Assembly: GCA_015501055.1 (NCBI GenBank)
Contig: JADNYV010000587.1
Coordinates: 1-21,079, forward strand
Length of the DNA stretch: 21,079 bases
Direction: 5' to 3'
From: Mucidula mucida
Lineage: Eukaryota > Basidiomycota > Agaricomycetes > Agaricales > Physalacriaceae
A program made the translations under genes and the position numbers. The notes under the pieces are model-generated. The model saw only the letters and a list, made by a program, of their open reading frames with translations, was not told the origin of the DNA and searched no databases. Shown here in pieces: positions 7,987 to 17,107 of this stretch. Position 1 is the first letter of the stretch, and every line of letters begins with the position of its first letter.

Positions 7987-10922
7987 ATGCCAGCTCACTA
8001 TGACCGTCTTGACTTGGACGACGATGATGAAACCGCGACACTGGCTGAGAGTACCCGCTCGACGACCAACCTGAAGCCGGCTGTGTACTACGATGAAGGC
8101 CCTTTCGATGCACCCAGCTCCGACGAAGAGGAAGCATTTCTCACCAAAGAGCCTGATGTCCCATTGACACCTGGAACAATGGAGAATGGCTTCGCTCCGG
8201 GGCACCAGAAAGTGTGTAACTCTCCTAGAAGTGGTTCAAAGCTCACCTCTTCCAGCGACCATCTTCCCTTCGTTTCCTCGTTTATACCCTTTGCGCACTC
8301 ATCTCGTTGTCGGCTTTAATTGGAATCATTGCGGCGCAGAGCTATGTCGGCACTGTATATCGACTGCCTGGGTTTAAGAAGATGACTATGGACCATCTCT
8401 TTAATGGTACGTTCTCCACGGAGCACAAGAGTCTGGCATGGGTACCGGAAGGTAAGCTCGTTATTTATGTACGCCGAAGCCTTTTCAACAATTTTGTAGC
8501 TGGAGATGGAGTGTTCTCTATAGTGGACGGCAACGACATCAAACTTGTTGATCTCAAGACTAACACGACATCCACCCTCGTTTCTCTGAGCGATATCAAA
8601 GGCGAATCTGGTTCTCCATTGGCATTCAGTAATTGGCAGCTTTCACCGGACATGGAATATCTGCTGCTCAAAGCCAACTATAAGAAAGTTTGTACGCATC
8701 TATATTCAATTCCTACCATTGACGTTTCAATTAGCAATGGAGATGGTCCAGCTTTGGAAACTACTACATTCATAACATTGCTGACAAAAGGACGCATCCA
8801 TTAATTCCTCCCTCAAACCCTCCATCAACCGCATTTGCTGTGTGGTCGCCGACTGGACAATCCATTGCCTATGTGACCGATAATGATCTGTATATCCTGC
8901 CTTCGCCCTCGCCATCCGCAACTCCAATTCAGATTACTAATTCTGGCTCTTCTACACTCTTCCACGGCGTTCCTGATTGGGTCTACGAGGAAGAGATATT
9001 CTCCGCTGACTCTGCCCTGTGGTGGTCGCCAGACTCCAGCAAGCTAGCGTTCCTGAGCTTCGACGAGACTCTGGTGGACGTATTCTCCTTCCCCGTCTAT
9101 AATCCAACAGACGATAGCACCACTGTCGTCCCATACCCATCCGAGTTGAAGATGCGCTACCCCAAACCCGGATATAATAACCCGCTGGTGACGGTTCATG
9201 TCTACGATTTATCAAGCAAGAAAAGTGTAGAGTTAGAATGGGCAGACCATCACCCGAAAGAGAACAGCGTCATAATGGAAGTTACATGGGTCGCAGACCA
9301 GCAGCTCATGCTCAAAGAGCTGAACAGAAACGCTGATGACGGTCACGTTGTGCTCTTTGACTTGACTACGGGTAAGAAAGAGGGTATCACCGTCAGAAAA
9401 CTGGGCAAGGATGGCGAGGAGGCTGATGAGGGCTGGGTTGAGCCTACTCAATCGATATACCCTTTACCGAAGGAGTGGGCTATCAGTGGCGGGACAGCAT
9501 ATCTGGACATTGTGCCGACAAAGGAGGGATACAACCATATCGCACTTTTCAGTCCGGCAAACTCCAGTGAACCCTTGTTCTTGACGCATGGCTCATGGGA
9601 GGTCTCTGGTGCCGGGGTCAAGGCCGTTGACGTGAAAAACGGTTTAGTGTATGTCCGCGTATAATCTGCTTTGTTAACACACTCATACTCTCTCAAGATA
9701 CTTCGAAGCTGCAGCACCTACCTCAGTTGAGAGAAATCTGTACTCCGTTGCTCTGCCCTCATCTGCCGAAGCGATATCTGATATAGTGTCGCTCTCGTAT
9801 ACCCCCGAACCTTCATATTTTTCGACCGACTTCTCTCCTGAAGGCGGGTTCTATTTGCTGAGCTATCATGGTCCGGACATCCCTTGGCAGCGTGTCGTAC
9901 AGGCGGGCAACAGCTCGTTTGATTATTTGCTAACGGATAATGGGCGACTGTTGAATGTTACTGCGGAGTATGAAGCGCCCACCATCATCCACTCGACCAT
10001 AGAGAATGACGGATACGGTGAGTTAAGCCTTCCTTCAATAAGGCGTATATCTGAAACATCAACAGAGCTTAACGTCAAGGAGATTCGCCCTCCTCGCATG
10101 GACGATTCAGGGCGTACTAAGTACGCAGTCTTGTTCAAAGTCTACGGCGGTCCCAACAGTCAAACCGTAACTACCCGGTGGACGCGAGAGTGGGAAGATT
10201 TCGTCGCTTGCTCACTTCAACACATCGTCGTCATTGTAGACGGACGAGGAACAGGTTCGAAAGGCCGGGCCCTCAGGAGTGCGGTGAAGGGCAATCTCGG
10301 GTTCTGGGAGACTAGAGACCAGATATACGCTGCTAGGATGTGGGCCGGAAAGGACTATGTAGATCCAAAGCGGATTGGGATATGGGGGTGGAGCTATGGT
10401 GGTTTCATGAGCGCCAAGGTGGCCGAAGCCGATGCTGGTATACATTCGTTGGCTATGAGCGTTGCGCCCGTAACCAGCTGGCGTTTATATGGTATGCTTT
10501 ACTTTCAGGACATTTTCTGCTTAACTAACAAGCTGGCAGACTCGATATATACGGAACGATATATGAACCTTCCGGACGTTAACCCTGGGGGGTATATCAA
10601 CGCCTCGATCTCCAACGTGACTGGTTTCCACAAGGTGGATTATCTCCTCGCGCACGGCAGTGGTGATGATAATGTCCATTTCGCAAACTCTGCGCACCTG
10701 TTGGATATGCTGACGGCGGAGCGAGTGAGAAAGTTTAGGTTTAGGATGTTCACTGATAGGTGGGTTTCTTGCGTCTTTAAGCCTGTGGAGTTTTGGGCTG
10801 ACAATCTTGGATTTAGTGACCATGGAATCAGCCGAAGAGGTGCGAAGCAGGAGGTATACGAGTTCTTAACAAGTTTCTTGATAGAAAAGTGGGGCAAGGG
10901 TGGACGAAGACGAGGATGGTAG
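7987..10922 (+). CDS. Type II membrane dipeptidyl aminopeptidase (DPP IV family, DAP2/STE13-like)
   Basis: Serine exopeptidase of family S9B that removes X-Pro/X-Ala dipeptides, in yeast at the vacuolar or Golgi membrane (Dap2, Ste13). Exons: 7987-8211, 8256-8451, 8500-8687, 8735-9648, 9698-10491, 10540-10759, 10817-10922; 880 aa. Layout: acidic cytosolic tail (LDLDDDDE, SSDEEEAF), one transmembrane anchor at about residues 82-105 (FLVYTLCALISLSALIGIIA), then a beta-propeller containing the substrate-binding Glu motif DWVYEEE (284-290), and the C-terminal alpha/beta hydrolase domain. Catalytic residues are all present: Ser740 in GWSYGGF, Asp815 in GSGDDNVHF and His848 in SDHGIS. The oxyanion-side DGRGTG is intact. 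The last two introns (48 and 57 nt) are multiples of three without stops, so retention would insert residues beside the active site; family alignment favours splicing (RLYDSIYTERY, MFTDSDHG). Which of the DAP2 or STE13 roles applies cannot be told from sequence. Confidence 0.93.
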
Positions 10923-11129
10923 ATTATTGCTCAACTATAGATAATGTATCTCTTCTTGGACTGTCGCGCATCAAGTGCTCCAAGTGTACATGTTCTGGTG
11001 TGAGTGTATCGATCACTTGCCTAAAGGGACGAGATGCTTGACTCTTACTACCATCCTTCTTTAGGATGTCCTGCTTTCCCTCAGTGATCATGACAGATGC
11101 TTTTTCTAAATGCTTCTCACAGCCCTCTC

Positions 11130-11382
11130 GTTAATTCCAAAGGTTGACTGTTGGTCTCTAGAAGCAGCTCACCGGCCTCAGCTCTTTTCATAATTGTCAT
11201 GGCCTGTCGCAACATCAGCATCGCACGCGTCCGTATATCCTCCACCGAGCGAGCATTGACACCTCGGTCCCGCATACCCCCTCATGCCTTCAGCAACAAC
11301 CACCGTCGGTACATCGGGCCATAGCAGGAAAAGCGGAATGAACGACTTTTCATCTACGACATCGGCTCGGTAGCCGGGTTTC
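11130..11382 (-). pseudogene. Decayed coding fragment, unrecognised
   Basis: Read on the minus strand, this begins after a possible acceptor (atcatag) and encodes a plausible globular segment containing DEKSFIPLFLLWPDVPTVVV, then shifts frame after AEGM and continues with RSVEDIRTRAMLMLRQAMTI and KRAEAGELLLE before stops. The amphipathic helical pattern across the frame break suggests a real but broken gene. I do not recognise the family. It could be an exon pair joined by an intron I did not resolve. Confidence 0.3.
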
Positions 11383-11410
11383 TATGATGTTATTTAGACA
11401 ATGTTATTTC

Positions 11411-11828
11411 ACTTATTATGTGAAGGCACGTCTTGACAAGAGGGTGTTATACATCGCAGGGCATGAAGACTTCAATGATAATTTCAACCTTCCTCACGAA
11501 GTAAGTCCCACTTCAAGTCACCCGCGCACGTCATTCAGAACAGCTATTCTGTCTGTATATGAATGGACCATTCGATGCGACCAGAACACGACGCGTAAGG
11601 TTAGTCCCAGTTCGATACATTTGACATTTGTTAGATGACCCTCGATGGCGATATCATTGGATTCTTATCGGCTCACAAGGACGAATACCATATCCATACT
11701 ATGTCTCAGTAGTCCAGGGGAAACATATCGGAGTTCTTGGTGGAGACTAAGGCTCATCCAGGGCTCATCACGGTTCATCATCTATTAGAGCCGGCGATTC
11801 GAACATCATTGAAGCAAAGGAGGTAACT
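11411..11828 (+). pseudogene. Decayed multi-exon coding fragment, unrecognised
   Basis: The plus strand shows exon-like segments: one encoding RVLYIAGHEDFNDNFNLPHE followed by a GTAAGT donor; one encoding ILSVYEWTIRCDQNTTRK followed by GTTAGT; then from 11635 MTLDGDIIGFLSAHKDEYHI and, past an in-frame TAG near 11710, SEFLVETKAHPGLITVHHLL. The first intron does not keep frame and the last segment has an internal stop, so I call it broken. Splice-like signals argue it was once a gene. Function unknown. Confidence 0.3.
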
Positions 11829-11997
11829 GAAAAGGTGATGGTATGCGCAAGTATTTTTGTATTTCGATCTTAACGTTTGATTCAGGGCTTATAACAGTTC
11901 CAGGCAAATAAGTGTGCGCCCGCTACGGAACGCGCTATGAAGTCTTCCCATAGCCAAGCGCTCCTTGCCGCTTAGAAGTGTCCGAATCGGTTGACGG

Positions 11998-12325
11998 GTG
12001 TCAAAATTACTCGGTGAGAGTATACCACCGCCCTGGGGCGAAACCAATGAATTGTATTTCTGGGATCACTTTCGCACCAGTCTTCGTCCGGGTTTATGGA
12101 AAACAGTTATATTTCCCAAAATCAGGACACCCCCATGGCCTTATCAACTATCAACGGACTCACCCCACGGGGAGTCGTGTGCTTCGACATAGGAATAGAA
12201 ACTACGTCTTCGTGATGAAGTTGCCGACCCATACAAGACGGCGAAACCCACCGTGGTTGGTTTTCAACCAGGTTGTTACTGTGTGGTGTTGGTGCGTGTT
12301 GCCGAACATTGCGGCGACCGCTGAG
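11998..12325 (+). pseudogene. Decayed coding fragment, unrecognised
   Basis: One plus-strand frame runs about 110 codons with only two closely spaced stops (TAG GAA TAG near 12190). It encodes NELYFWDHFRTSLRPGLWKT before the stops and DEVADPYKTAKPTVVGFQPG after them, ending at TGA near 12325. Another frame is also open here (to 12385), so the assignment is uncertain. It may belong to the same dead gene as 11411-11828, which is in the same orientation. Confidence 0.25.
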
Positions 12326-12466
12326 ACCATGGATGACGCACACTCTCAAGTGTCAACTACATTTGCAACATTTCAACGACATTGATCTTTACAGGCATTG
12401 CCACACTCCATGGAGTTAGCGGGTTCTTTCTGACAGCAAGAGACAGCAGCTAATACCTCGTCTCCC

Positions 12467-12473
12467 TATAAAG
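12467..12473 (+). promoter_or_regulatory. TATA box of the hemerythrin-like gene
   Basis: TATAAAG lies 57 nt upstream of the ATG at 12524 and is followed by a pyrimidine-rich leader (cttgtcccttacccgccttc). Distance and context are typical of a fungal TATA promoter. Confidence 0.6.
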
Positions 12474-12523
12474 CACCGTATCTCTGGCAACTTGTCCCTT
12501 ACCCGCCTTCTTCTCGAACCATC

Positions 12524-13300
12524 ATGTCGTGCCATAGCGAGAAGACACCAGCCGTCGAACCCGTTCTCATACCTGATCGTAATAAGATCAGCTCCAAAAC
12601 TATCAACACCAAGGACGAATACTGTTCGTATCTGTACGATCTTTTACCTGCACGGAGGGTGTTCACAAGTTTACAGCCTTCGCTGTCTCTTCACTGACCA
12701 TCTCGCATAACGTTATTCGACGCCATCTATTAAGCGTCATTGGCAAGGCTCCCACCGTTGCGCCCGCTGACCAGGAAGCGTTCTTGAAATACGCGAGCTT
12801 CGCCGCATGGCATGTCAAGGCGTACCTCAAGTCATCGCATCACCTTTACGCTGCACTACACGAGTGCACGAACGTATTACCGCGTGTCGCGGAGTTCGAG
12901 CACCAACTTGCCATTGCCCCTGTCGAACACGATTCATCTCCCCTTGATATGGATGGCTGGACGGGCAACGACATCGCTGTCGCTGCCGAACGTCTCGCCG
13001 ATGTTTTGTTGCCTTACCTAGACCGAAGGGAGGCCGCGATGCGGGCGTATGCGAGGAGTATGCCTGTGCCTATGTTCAGGGAAGCGCAGAAGGAGATGGA
13101 GAGAGAGATCAAGGACTCGAAGGTCGGGCACTCGTATGCGCTGGCGATGATTGCGGCGCATCAAACGAAAGCGGAAGCTGCTCTGTTTCCTTCGGTGTCT
13201 AAGATGGCTGGCGGTATGGTTTACGGCAAGTGTGTGGCGTTCGTCTACGCTTCAACTTGATATTCATCGAATGTTTAGGTGGACGAAGTTCGCTAAGTGA
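12524..13300 (+). CDS. Divergent hemerythrin-like (HHE-domain) protein
   Basis: Fungal proteins of this type are four-helix-bundle hemerythrin homologues that bind a di-iron centre through His and Glu/Asp. Exons: 12524-12623, 12677-13229, 13279-13300; introns 53 and 49 nt; product 224 aa. The N-terminus has the KDEY motif that precedes the domain in fungal relatives, then helix A with TISHNVIRRHL (His44), helix B around FAAWHVKAYLKSSHHLYAAL (His79, His88-89), helix C with EFEHQLAIAP (His109) and a helix with VLLPYLDRREAAM. Where relatives have a His-His-x-x-Glu-Glu metal motif this protein has HHLYAA, and where they have a His-Leu in the last helix it has Tyr147-Leu148. So some ligands seem lost. 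The final exon gives the ending GKWTKFAK, better than reading through the donor at 13230. A TATA box is 57 nt upstream. The family call is from remembered patterns and is moderate. Confidence 0.6.
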
Positions 13301-14209
13301 GGCTCCCGTTGTAAGTTTGAGAAGTAACAGATGGCGGGATAGGGATCTGTATGTATTGTGTATCTGTTTTTGCTGCAGTGGCATGAACTTGTTTTGGTAT
13401 CAAAACAAAACGCAAACCCTCTTGTCAGCGTGAGAAACGAGCGGGCCGAAAATGCCGACTACCAAGAGCTTCGATCTTTGTCTGCAACTTTCAATTGTCT
13501 GCAAATGTCCGTCACTTTTCGCTCGCCGTCCACAAACGAAAGCTGGACATGACATCTGGGTCCAACCCAAGAGACTTAGACTAATAAAAGGTGCCAGTGG
13601 CTCTAAAATCAATTAGCAGATCTTTGAATGGCACCCAGTCTTTCCTTCAACCGGGTCTTGATGCTTGTATCGACTGGGCTTCATTATTTTTCTCTTTGGC
13701 GACACAATGACAGATTCAATCTGAAGCGTAGAGGTGGACCGTCTCGACGACTACGGCGTTACGGATACCCTCCCGCCACGGCCCGGCTAGACTCTGCGCG
13801 ACTAACATGATCCTCGCTCGTGGGTGCCCCAACCTATTTCGCTTTCTCTCACCGGTTCCGAACATTGCGAAGCACAGGTCACCTCTGTACCTTGACATTG
13901 TGGTTACATTGTACATACAGACAGCTGACGAAGGAGTCGTCGACCGCATTCTGCGACCACATGGCTGGAATGCATTCTAGCGGTACCTCTTCCCATTCAA
14001 AAAGCAAGAGAATGCCTTTAGGAGGTCTTCAAGCAACTTCTGGCTTGGAGCAGCTTATTTATTCGCTTGCGCCATAAAGAGGAACCATTCAGGAAACGAG
14101 CAAGGCGAGCACATGCTTCCTTTTCAAATGGGAGCTACCATCACGCACGTTCTACAAAACGAGATCTCCATATATAGGTGCTCTCGTGGTGGTTGTAAAG
14201 CAGCTCACT
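13301..14209. other. Intergenic region with weak coding traces
   Basis: A possible polyadenylation signal AATAAA is at 13583-13588. Around 13736-13975 several plus-strand frames are open at once; one encodes NIAKHRSPLYLDIVVTLYIQ and ends at TAG near 13977, another begins VDRLDDYGVTDTLPPRPG before stops. I recognise no family and no consistent exon chain, so this is either chance or old debris. The right end holds the promoter of the phytase-like gene, with TATATA at 14171-14176. Confidence 0.35.
14171..14176 (+). promoter_or_regulatory. TATA-like element upstream of the phytase-like gene
   Basis: TATATA in the context ccatatataggtg lies 39 nt before the ATG at 14210. The spacing implies a very short leader, so either transcription starts almost at the ATG or the element is incidental. 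Confidence 0.4.
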
Positions 14210-15908
14210 ATGTTCGCCCTATTGCCCTCGCTGCTCCTACTCTTGGTTGTACAGACACATTGCTCTCCCGTCCGTGTCAAGCGCAACGATGTGAAGGTTA
14301 CACTCGATGGCCAGACATATATCAACAAGGGTATCGTTGGCTTTGGCGTGATCCCTTCCGACTTTGTCGAGTCGACGGGAGATACGCTAGGCGGCATCGG
14401 AAGTGCAGTAGCGCTCAAGAATGGATCGTGGCGAAAGCTGGAGAATGGCACTTTCACAGGGACGTTCATCGCTCATCCTGATCGGGGCTACAACGTGTAC
14501 GTTTTTGGGCTCGCGTGCTTGGTGTTTCCTCATAGCCAGATACAGAGAAGAGACCATTGACTATCAAGCCCGTCAGCATGAGATTGATTTCTGGCTGAAT
14601 CCCTATGAGGAGGACAAGGGATTATCTTACGATGATGCCAAAGAGACGCTGATCTTGTCGTATGTCAACACGACTCTGCAATTCGAGCGCAACGGAGCAA
14701 AAACGACCGGTCTGGACGCGACGAGCTGGCGGGCAGCCGAAAACGGATACCCGAGCTTCGTGTTTGCGGACCCGGATATGCCAGTCCCTCTGTCTACCAA
14801 CCGCCTGTCTATGGACGTAGAAGGGATCGTAGCTAATGCGGACGGCTCATTCTGGATTAGTGACGAGTATGGACCGTACATCTACCGTTTCTCAGATGAC
14901 GGTAACCTCATACAGACCATTCAACCTCCAGAGGCCATCCTTCCTTACGATTCTAAGGGGAACCTCAGCTTCACGTCCGACGATGACCCAGAGACGGGTC
15001 GAGGGGCAAACGCGGGCTTCGAGGGTCTAACCATCGATGCCGAGAATCAGATTCTTTACGCCATGTTGCAGGCTGCCACAATACAGGACGGAGGCGGCGA
15101 CAAGACCACGTCTCGCTATACTCGTCTAGTCGCATACGATGTCTCCGATGTGTCGTCGGAACGGCCAGCGCTTGTCGGAGAATGGGTTGTCCCACTCCCC
15201 ATCAGTAACAGTAAAGGCAAGACGCGCGCGAGCAGTGAGATCCTCTTCTTGGGTCAGGGTGCCTTCCTATCGTTAAGCCGCGATGGGGATGGCAAAGGTG
15301 GTGATGATACCAAGTCAAAGTACAAGTACGTGCGCTTCACATTTCTTGTCATAGTACTTTAACGCTATACATTAGGCAAGCCGATCTGTTCACTATTGCT
15401 TTTGCCACAGATATTCACGGAGATAAGTACGACGACCCCAAGAATCCAATTGCAGAAGATGGCAAGTTGAACGATGATATCATACCTGCAGAATATGTTT
15501 CTTTTGTGGACTACATCGATGATGATCAGCTAGCAAGATTTGGACTACAGAATGGTGTGTATCTTCTTCCGTGTCCGATGTCAATCTGCCTACTTGAGTT
15601 GCTACAGGCGGAGACAACGATGAGACACTCATCGACGCCAAATGGGAGTCGCTGACCATAGCGCCTGTCGGCGATGCAGACTTCCCGAATGACTACTTTC
15701 TATTCACTTTGGTAAGTTCTGCTGCCCTCGTATCTTCAATATCACTCACCTGCCATTATAGGCCGATAACGACTTCATCAGCAGCCACGGAATCTCCCTT
15801 GGCGAACCGTTTGATGCAGGAGATGATGTTGATAATCAGTTCCTGGTGTTTAGGGTAACGTTACCTGTCGTAGCGGAGAAGTCGCTAGCACGAGTCCTGG
15901 GAATCTAA
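14210..15908 (+). CDS. Secreted phytase-like esterase (PF13449-type)
   Basis: Member of the esterase-like/phytase-like beta-propeller family of secreted fungal and bacterial proteins; substrate in fungi is uncertain. Exons: 14210-14496, 14546-15325, 15376-15554, 15608-15711, 15762-15908; product 498 aa. A hydrophobic signal peptide opens the protein (MFALLPSLLLLLVVQTHCSP), then GIVGFGVIPSDF and TFIAHPDRGYN, the family's N-terminal blade. Further signatures are DVEGIV (from Asp186), the acidic SDEYGPYIYRF (from Ser201) and GFEGLTID, with a later DIHGDKYDD and a C-terminal ADNDFISSHG. Several N-glycosylation sites (NGT, NTT, NLS) support secretion. Intron 1 has two in-frame acceptors 6 nt apart (14539 and 14545); the later one gives GYNVEETIDYQAR, which fits relatives better and a 49-nt intron. 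ATG 14210 is chosen because it starts the signal peptide. An AATAAA lies 91 nt past the stop. Confidence 0.87.
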
Positions 15909-17107
15909 TGCAAGGTTGAAGTTGGCTCATCTCTCGCGTACGCCGAGGCTGATGAATGCATTGTTCGTCGTGAAATGATCTACCCAAGACGACCTGATAA
16001 TAAAATTGTGGTCTTTACTTCCATCGCATAATTACTACTGTTTGTACCAACTACACATATAATGTAAGTACTTGAAGGACTAGAGGATTCGGCAAGGCGG
16101 GCCGCAGAGAGCAGCCGTCAGGATTTGATCGCCCTACTGTCAACGGGATTCGGTGACCTTCACTCAAGTTATCTTTATCTGCTGTTCCTCTGTCTAAATA
16201 GCTGTCGCCGCAGTCGTCGGGTGGTGCCTATTGGCTATCTGCCAGGAATCCTCCAGCTTTCAGACGTTGAAGTTGTGATTAACAGTTCCCCCGCCTGCTA
16301 CATAAGATCATTTCAAGGGGTTTACCTGCAGAAAAAGAGGTGAGCTACTCTTACAGCTGTATATCTCAGTGACGTGCACTGTCTTAGTACATATGCTCGC
16401 AATCTGGCTTCTAAGTAGATTACCTTATACCTTGCTCCTCTTCAATCCGGAGTCCTTGTATCAATCATTGATAGGGGAAGCTCGTAATCTTTCCGTTCTT
16501 GCAGGCCGTGCTAGACGATGTCTCTCAGTAGAACAATTCTGCCTTGTTCTTGACTTCCCTCCATGATCCATACACAGAGTTAGGTATGAACGGGTGCCTT
16601 TCCTTTTTTCGAGCGCTCTGACACGTTTGTACTTCAGACGCCACATGAAGGAGCTCTGTCATTCGGTTACTTTGCAGCTAGGACGGGCTATCATTACTGC
16701 GACATGTGAAAGGTACCAACAAATAACTCATTGGAGAGCCTGTGTGCTCGCAAAGCTCGTCGTTGAGCAAGAACTTGTGCATGCATTTTCTTGAACGCCA
16801 ATCTGGTTTTGAAGAGGATAGCTAAGTCAAAGCCTAGCGGTGGAACACATTCTGGAGCGCGCCTTCCCTGCTAAGTTTTTTTTTTTCGCCGCTTACTTCC
16901 TCGAAACCCGGAGTGACTACGAGTCGAACATTCACAGAGCGCAGTCTTCGAACTGCCCTCAACTGTCAGGGAGAAGGTGTAACGGGTAGCAATATCAATG
17001 CCAGCGTAAGGTTTTGCTGTTGTTTAAAAGGTCTCCCGTCTTGAAGGCCGTCTGTGTGACTTCTTGCACCTCCGCGCTCCAGACTGTATGGTTGACTGCT
17101 TCATTCC
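15909..17107. other. 1.2-kb intergenic region without recognised genes
   Basis: Beyond the poly(A) signal at 15999-16004 I see no supported exon chain on either strand; open frames here are short and unlike known proteins. A run of ten T at about 16877-16886 and a TATA-like tttaaaag near 17025-17032 are the only notable elements; the latter may serve the gene starting at 17108. Confidence 0.45.
15999..16004 (+). terminator. Polyadenylation signal of the phytase-like gene
   Basis: AATAAA in an A/T-rich stretch about 90 nt after the TAA at 15906-15908. Position and sequence fit a canonical signal; fungal signals are degenerate, so use is not certain. Confidence 0.5.

Larger units (their letters stand above)
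10923..12523. other. Intergenic region with decayed coding fragments
   Basis: After the peptidase stop there is no intact gene for 1.6 kb. Protein-like stretches with stops and frame breaks occur on the minus strand at about 11130-11382 and on the plus strand at about 11411-11828 and 11998-12325 (listed separately). The last 60 nt carry a TATA box (12467-12473) and the leader of the next gene. Confidence 0.4.

Noticed and set aside
7744..8205. Minus-strand open frame of 153 codons
   Set aside because: It overlaps exon 1 of the aminopeptidase and the displaced exon copy, has no splice or family support, and is Arg/Cys-rich as chance antisense frames often are.
8452..8499. Read-through of intron 2 of the aminopeptidase as coding sequence
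   Set aside because: The stretch is in a stop-free frame, but it has GTAAGC and TTTGTAG ends, and removing it joins WVPE to AGDGVFSIVDG, the expected propeller sequence.
13230..13260. Hemerythrin-like protein ending at TGA 13258-13260
   Set aside because: The GTGTGT donor at 13230 and TTTAG acceptor at 13278 give a more family-like ending (GKWTKFAK) with a standard 49-nt intron.
16877..16886. Run of ten T residues
   Set aside because: Considered as an RNA polymerase III terminator, but no A/B box or structured RNA could be seen upstream.
16900..16975. Possible tRNA gene suggested by gagtcgaac and cttcgaact motifs
   Set aside because: No cloverleaf could be folded: the T-arm stem does not pair and no matching D-arm or anticodon arm is at the right distance on either strand.
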